A stretch of 23,697 bases of DNA from assembly GCA_026014905.1 (NCBI GenBank), contig JAOZHK010000021.1, positions 1-23,697 on the forward strand. Reading direction: 5' to 3'. Made by a program: the position numbers and the translations under genes. Source of the DNA: Candidatus Bathyarchaeota archaeon. Lineage in GTDB: Archaea; Thermoproteota; Bathyarchaeia; RBG-16-48-13; GCA-020355125. Positions 21,478 to 23,697 of the stretch are shown piece by piece. Below the pieces are notes generated by a model. It saw only the letters and a program-made list of their open reading frames with translations, made no database searches and was not told the DNA's origin. Within the stretch, counting starts at the first letter, position 1, and each line of letters starts with the position of its first letter.

Positions 21478-22434
21478 TTGGTGGACTCGATTACGTTGTC
21501 TTCTCCACGCTGTCTTGTGGATAGCTATGGTCGCTACGTCTCTAACCTTCGTATCTCACTAACTCAACAGTGTAACTTCGATTGCTTCTTCTGTCATAAA
21601 GAAGGGCAAACTGCTCAGGACCGAGAATTAACTCCTCCGCAAATCGAGGCCATCGCGAAAACTGCTTCCGAGCTTGGAATGACCAAGATCAAGTTAACAG
21701 GTGGAGAACCATTACTCCGTCTAGATATCGTCGACATCATCTCCAGAATTGCCAGACACACTTCCGAACTCTCGTTAACCACTAATGGATATCTTCTAAA
21801 GAAATTAGCATCTCCCCTGAAAACAGCCGGATTACACCGAGTTAATATCAGTCTCCACTCTATCCATCCCTCAACCTTCAAGCAAATCACAGGAATTGAC
21901 GGTGTCGCCCACGTTAAAGAGGGTGTCACAGCAGCTATCGAAGCGCGCTTACATCCTGTAAAAATCAACATGGTTGTCTTAAAAGGGATCAATGATACAG
22001 AAATTTCCCAGATGATCGATTACACCGCACAACAAGGCGCGATACTACAATTAATCGAGTTTCAACCAGTTCAAAACGATAATTGGACACCATGGAGAAC
22101 GTATCACCAAGATCTCCAGAACATCGAAAGCAACCTAGCAGATCAGGCATTACGCACCGTTGAACGCGATCTTCACCGACGAAAACAATATACGCTTTCA
22201 CGAGCTGACGGTATCGCGACCATAGAAGTGGTCCGGCCCATGCACAACTCCGAGTTTTGTCACAATTGTCATCGTCTCCGGATTACATCAAACGGGAAGA
22301 TCAAGCCCTGTCTCTTGCGAAATGATAATCTAGTACCCATCAGTACGAACAATGATGAACCGCTTGATCCGCAACGTCTGAAACAAGCCATGCAATTCGC
22401 GATAACACAACGCGAACCATATTGGCAACAGTAA
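21478..22434 (+). CDS. moaA: GTP 3',8-cyclase MoaA (radical SAM)
   Basis: MoaA converts GTP to the cyclic precursor used by MoaC, the first step of molybdenum/tungsten cofactor synthesis. The 318-residue protein has the radical-SAM cluster C32, C36 and C39 (CNFDCFFC), the SAM-binding GGEPLLR, and LTTNGYLL and NISLHSI, in order. Near the end EFCHNCHRLRITSNGKIKPC supplies the cysteines of the second 4Fe-4S cluster that holds GTP. The start is TTG 21478 or GTG 21481; an in-frame TGA at 21472 excludes anything further upstream. It stands alone, 3 kb from the moaDECB-moeA operon, across the divergent gap from the enolase homologue. Confidence 0.93.
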   Translation: MVDSITLSSPRCLVDSYGRYVSNLRISLTQQCNFDCFFCHKEGQTAQDRELTPPQIEAIAKTASELGMTKIKLTGGEPLLRLDIVDIISRIARHTSELSLTTNGYLLKKLASPLKTAGLHRVNISLHSIHPSTFKQITGIDGVAHVKEGVTAAIEARLHPVKINMVVLKGINDTEISQMIDYTAQQGAILQLIEFQPVQNDNWTPWRTYHQDLQNIESNLADQALRTVERDLHRRKQYTLSRADGIATIEVVRPMHNSEFCHNCHRLRITSNGKIKPCLLRNDNLVPISTNNDEPLDPQRLKQAMQFAITQREPYWQQ

Positions 22435-22464
22435 ACCCGGGTTCTTACTCACGATACCAGCTGG

Positions 22465-22671
22465 CTAGTTGGGCACATACACGCCATGCACATTCACTCT
22501 GCTGAGGAAGGCGTGTTCACCAAGACGAAAAAACTCCTGGATCTCATTATCTGATAATGTCCGAACAAACACACTGTCTTCGAAGCAGGAACCATACCGT
22601 AATTCACCAAATTGAATCCCCTCTTCATCCCAGACGTGTACTCTGATAATCCAGTCGCTCTTGGGGGACAT
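22465..22671 (-). CDS. Small hypothetical protein, 68 residues
   Basis: I do not recognise this protein. ATG 22671 follows GATGGGAAC, a weak ribosome binding site. The sequence SDWIIRVHVWDEEGIQF then FGELRYGSCFEDSVFV and SRVNVHGVYVP is beta-rich, with a helix in the middle (SDNEIQEFFRLG). This looks like a small ubiquitin- or OB-like barrel, but no signature is present. It sits between moaA (converging) and the isocitrate dehydrogenase on its own strand, 66 bases downstream of the latter. The competing open frame over the same bases (22494-22679) has poor composition and is less likely. Confidence 0.5.
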   Translation of the reverse strand: MSPKSDWIIRVHVWDEEGIQFGELRYGSCFEDSVFVRTLSDNEIQEFFRLGEHAFLSRVNVHGVYVPN

Positions 22672-22737
22672 GTTCCCATCTCACTATATTACTACAACAC
22701 ACGCCTGAATAGAAAAAGCACGAGCAGACACTGGCAA

Positions 22738-23697
22738 TTAAATAGTGTACTGCTCCCATTTCGCCGTCAGTTCTGAATCATTGATTGTGTTCATGATATA
22801 CTCAGCAAATTCTGCTCCCGTTGCGCCATCAGATCGCCCAGTCATTCTGACACTTTTTTCATAAATTGCACAAATATCCATTGCTTTTTCAAGTCTTTCT
22901 GAATGGGACGTGAATCCAAGATGTCGGAGTAGCATGACTGCCGCACGAATAGCACTCGATGGGTCTGCATATTGTGCTCGTCCCTCTCGAACCATTCTCG
23001 GAGCGCTGCCATGAATGGGTTCAAACATCCCATAGCGTTTTCCGATATTGGCACTTCCCGCAGTACCAACGCCTCCTTGAAATTGAGCCGCTTCATCCGT
23101 AATGATATCACCATACAGGTTAGGTAATACAATTACACGAAATTGTGTTCGACGTTGAGGATCGACAAGTTTCGCGGTCATGATGTCAATTAACCAGTCA
23201 TCCCATTGGACAGATGGGTAATCTTGTGCAACGTCTCGTGCAATGTCTAAGAATTTTCCATCTGTTGTTTTGACAACGTTAGCTTTGGTGACGACAGTGA
23301 CTTTATTGATGTTATTCTGTTGAGCATATTCGAAAGCTAATCTGATTATGCGTTCTGCACCTTGCGAGGTAATGACTTTAAAATCAATAGCTAGATCCTC
23401 AGTCACATCGACGCCTTTACTTCCTAACACGTACGCGCCTTCTGTATTTTCTCTGAAGAAAACCCAGTCAATCCCTTGCGATGGGACCTTTACTGGTCGT
23501 ACATTGGCAAAGAGATCTAATTCCCGCCGCATAGCAACGTTTGCGCTTTCAATGTTTGGCCACGGATCACCACGCATAGGTGTCGTCGTCGGACCCTTGA
23601 GAATGACATGACATTGCTTAATTTCCGCAAGCACGTCATCAGGTATCGCTTCATTGAGCTGTGCCCGCCGTTCGATTGTCAAGCCTTCTATTGTTCG
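22738..23697 (-). CDS. Isocitrate dehydrogenase, NAD/NADP-dependent (5' end outside window)
   Basis: The frame runs off the window end, so the N-terminus and its start are missing; TTG at 23682 is not a real start, because the frame continues upstream to the edge. The visible 320 residues are a beta-decarboxylating dehydrogenase. NIESANVAMRRELDLFANVR carries the Ser and Asn that distinguish isocitrate from isopropylmalate enzymes. FRENTEGAY, the catalytic Lys region (VVTKANVVKTTDG), YGDIITDEAAQFQGG with metal-binding Asp, and EPIHGSAP follow in order. It probably makes 2-oxoglutarate in a partial or full citrate cycle. Homoisocitrate dehydrogenase is the main alternative. Confidence 0.87.
   Translation of the reverse strand, partial: RTIEGLTIERRAQLNEAIPDDVLAEIKQCHVILKGPTTTPMRGDPWPNIESANVAMRRELDLFANVRPVKVPSQGIDWVFFRENTEGAYVLGSKGVDVTEDLAIDFKVITSQGAERIIRLAFEYAQQNNINKVTVVTKANVVKTTDGKFLDIARDVAQDYPSVQWDDWLIDIMTAKLVDPQRRTQFRVIVLPNLYGDIITDEAAQFQGGVGTAGSANIGKRYGMFEPIHGSAPRMVREGRAQYADPSSAIRAAVMLLRHLGFTSHSERLEKAMDICAIYEKSVRMTGRSDGATGAEFAEYIMNTINDSELTAKWEQYTI

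Noticed and set aside
22494..22679. Alternative minus-strand frame over the 68-residue gene
   Set aside because: Its composition is that of a shifted frame; the 22465-22671 frame has a more protein-like strand and helix pattern.

Overview
The window comes from an archaeal chromosome. It carries a Nop5-fibrillarin pair (core of the archaeal box C/D RNP methylase), an archaeal-type RNase HII, an RPA-like OB-fold protein, AMMECR1, Mut7-C and PAC2 family genes, and single small winged-helix and Lrp-ligand-domain regulators. It also has TATA-like promoters, short overlapping operons and many GTG/TTG starts. Base composition is moderate and AT-leaning. I see nothing viral or plasmid-like and no rRNA, tRNA or CRISPR. 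An Asgard or related lineage would fit, but the sequence alone does not settle this.

Bases 1-1290 hold a tight plus-strand trio: the end of a dihydroorotase-like amidohydrolase, a Mut7-C PIN-like RNase and AMMECR1. Bases 1311-1924 hold the wreck of a ZIP-family metal transporter on the minus strand, with one frameshift and one in-frame stop. Bases 2039-6328 are a plus-strand metabolic and unknown region: a cytosolic homologue of peptidyl-alpha-hydroxyglycine alpha-amidating lyase, a zinc-ribbon Nudix hydrolase, an unknown 101-residue protein, a small winged-helix regulator, a mandelate-racemase-subgroup dehydratase and a PAC2 protein. Bases 6363-9910 hold a HAD phosphatase and an M20 amidohydrolase (minus), then a stand-alone Lrp ligand domain and a P1-family self-processing peptidase (plus). 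Bases 9914-11645 encode PyrD and PyrK, the two subunits of an NAD-linked dihydroorotate dehydrogenase.

Bases 11863-14849 hold nop5-flpA facing a minus-strand operon of two small genes and RNase HII. One of the two small genes is a 40-codon gene. An OB-fold protein follows at 15073-15699. Bases 15727-18605 are a compact molybdenum/tungsten cofactor operon read leftward (moaD, moaE, moaC, moaB, moeA); every junction overlaps, and moaD is interrupted by an apparent frameshift. moaA lies apart at 21478. Between them are a 238-residue unknown protein, a PH/GRAM-like small protein preceded by four 10-bp tandem repeats, and an enolase homologue whose catalytic residues are changed. The window ends in an isocitrate dehydrogenase.

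The most striking non-coding feature is a recurrent alternating CG palindrome, ideally TATA(CG)5TATA. It appears about eight times and almost only between genes: in convergent gaps and just upstream of TATA boxes. The most striking protein feature is the enolase homologue, in which both catalytic glutamates are aspartate and the active-site histidine is proline.
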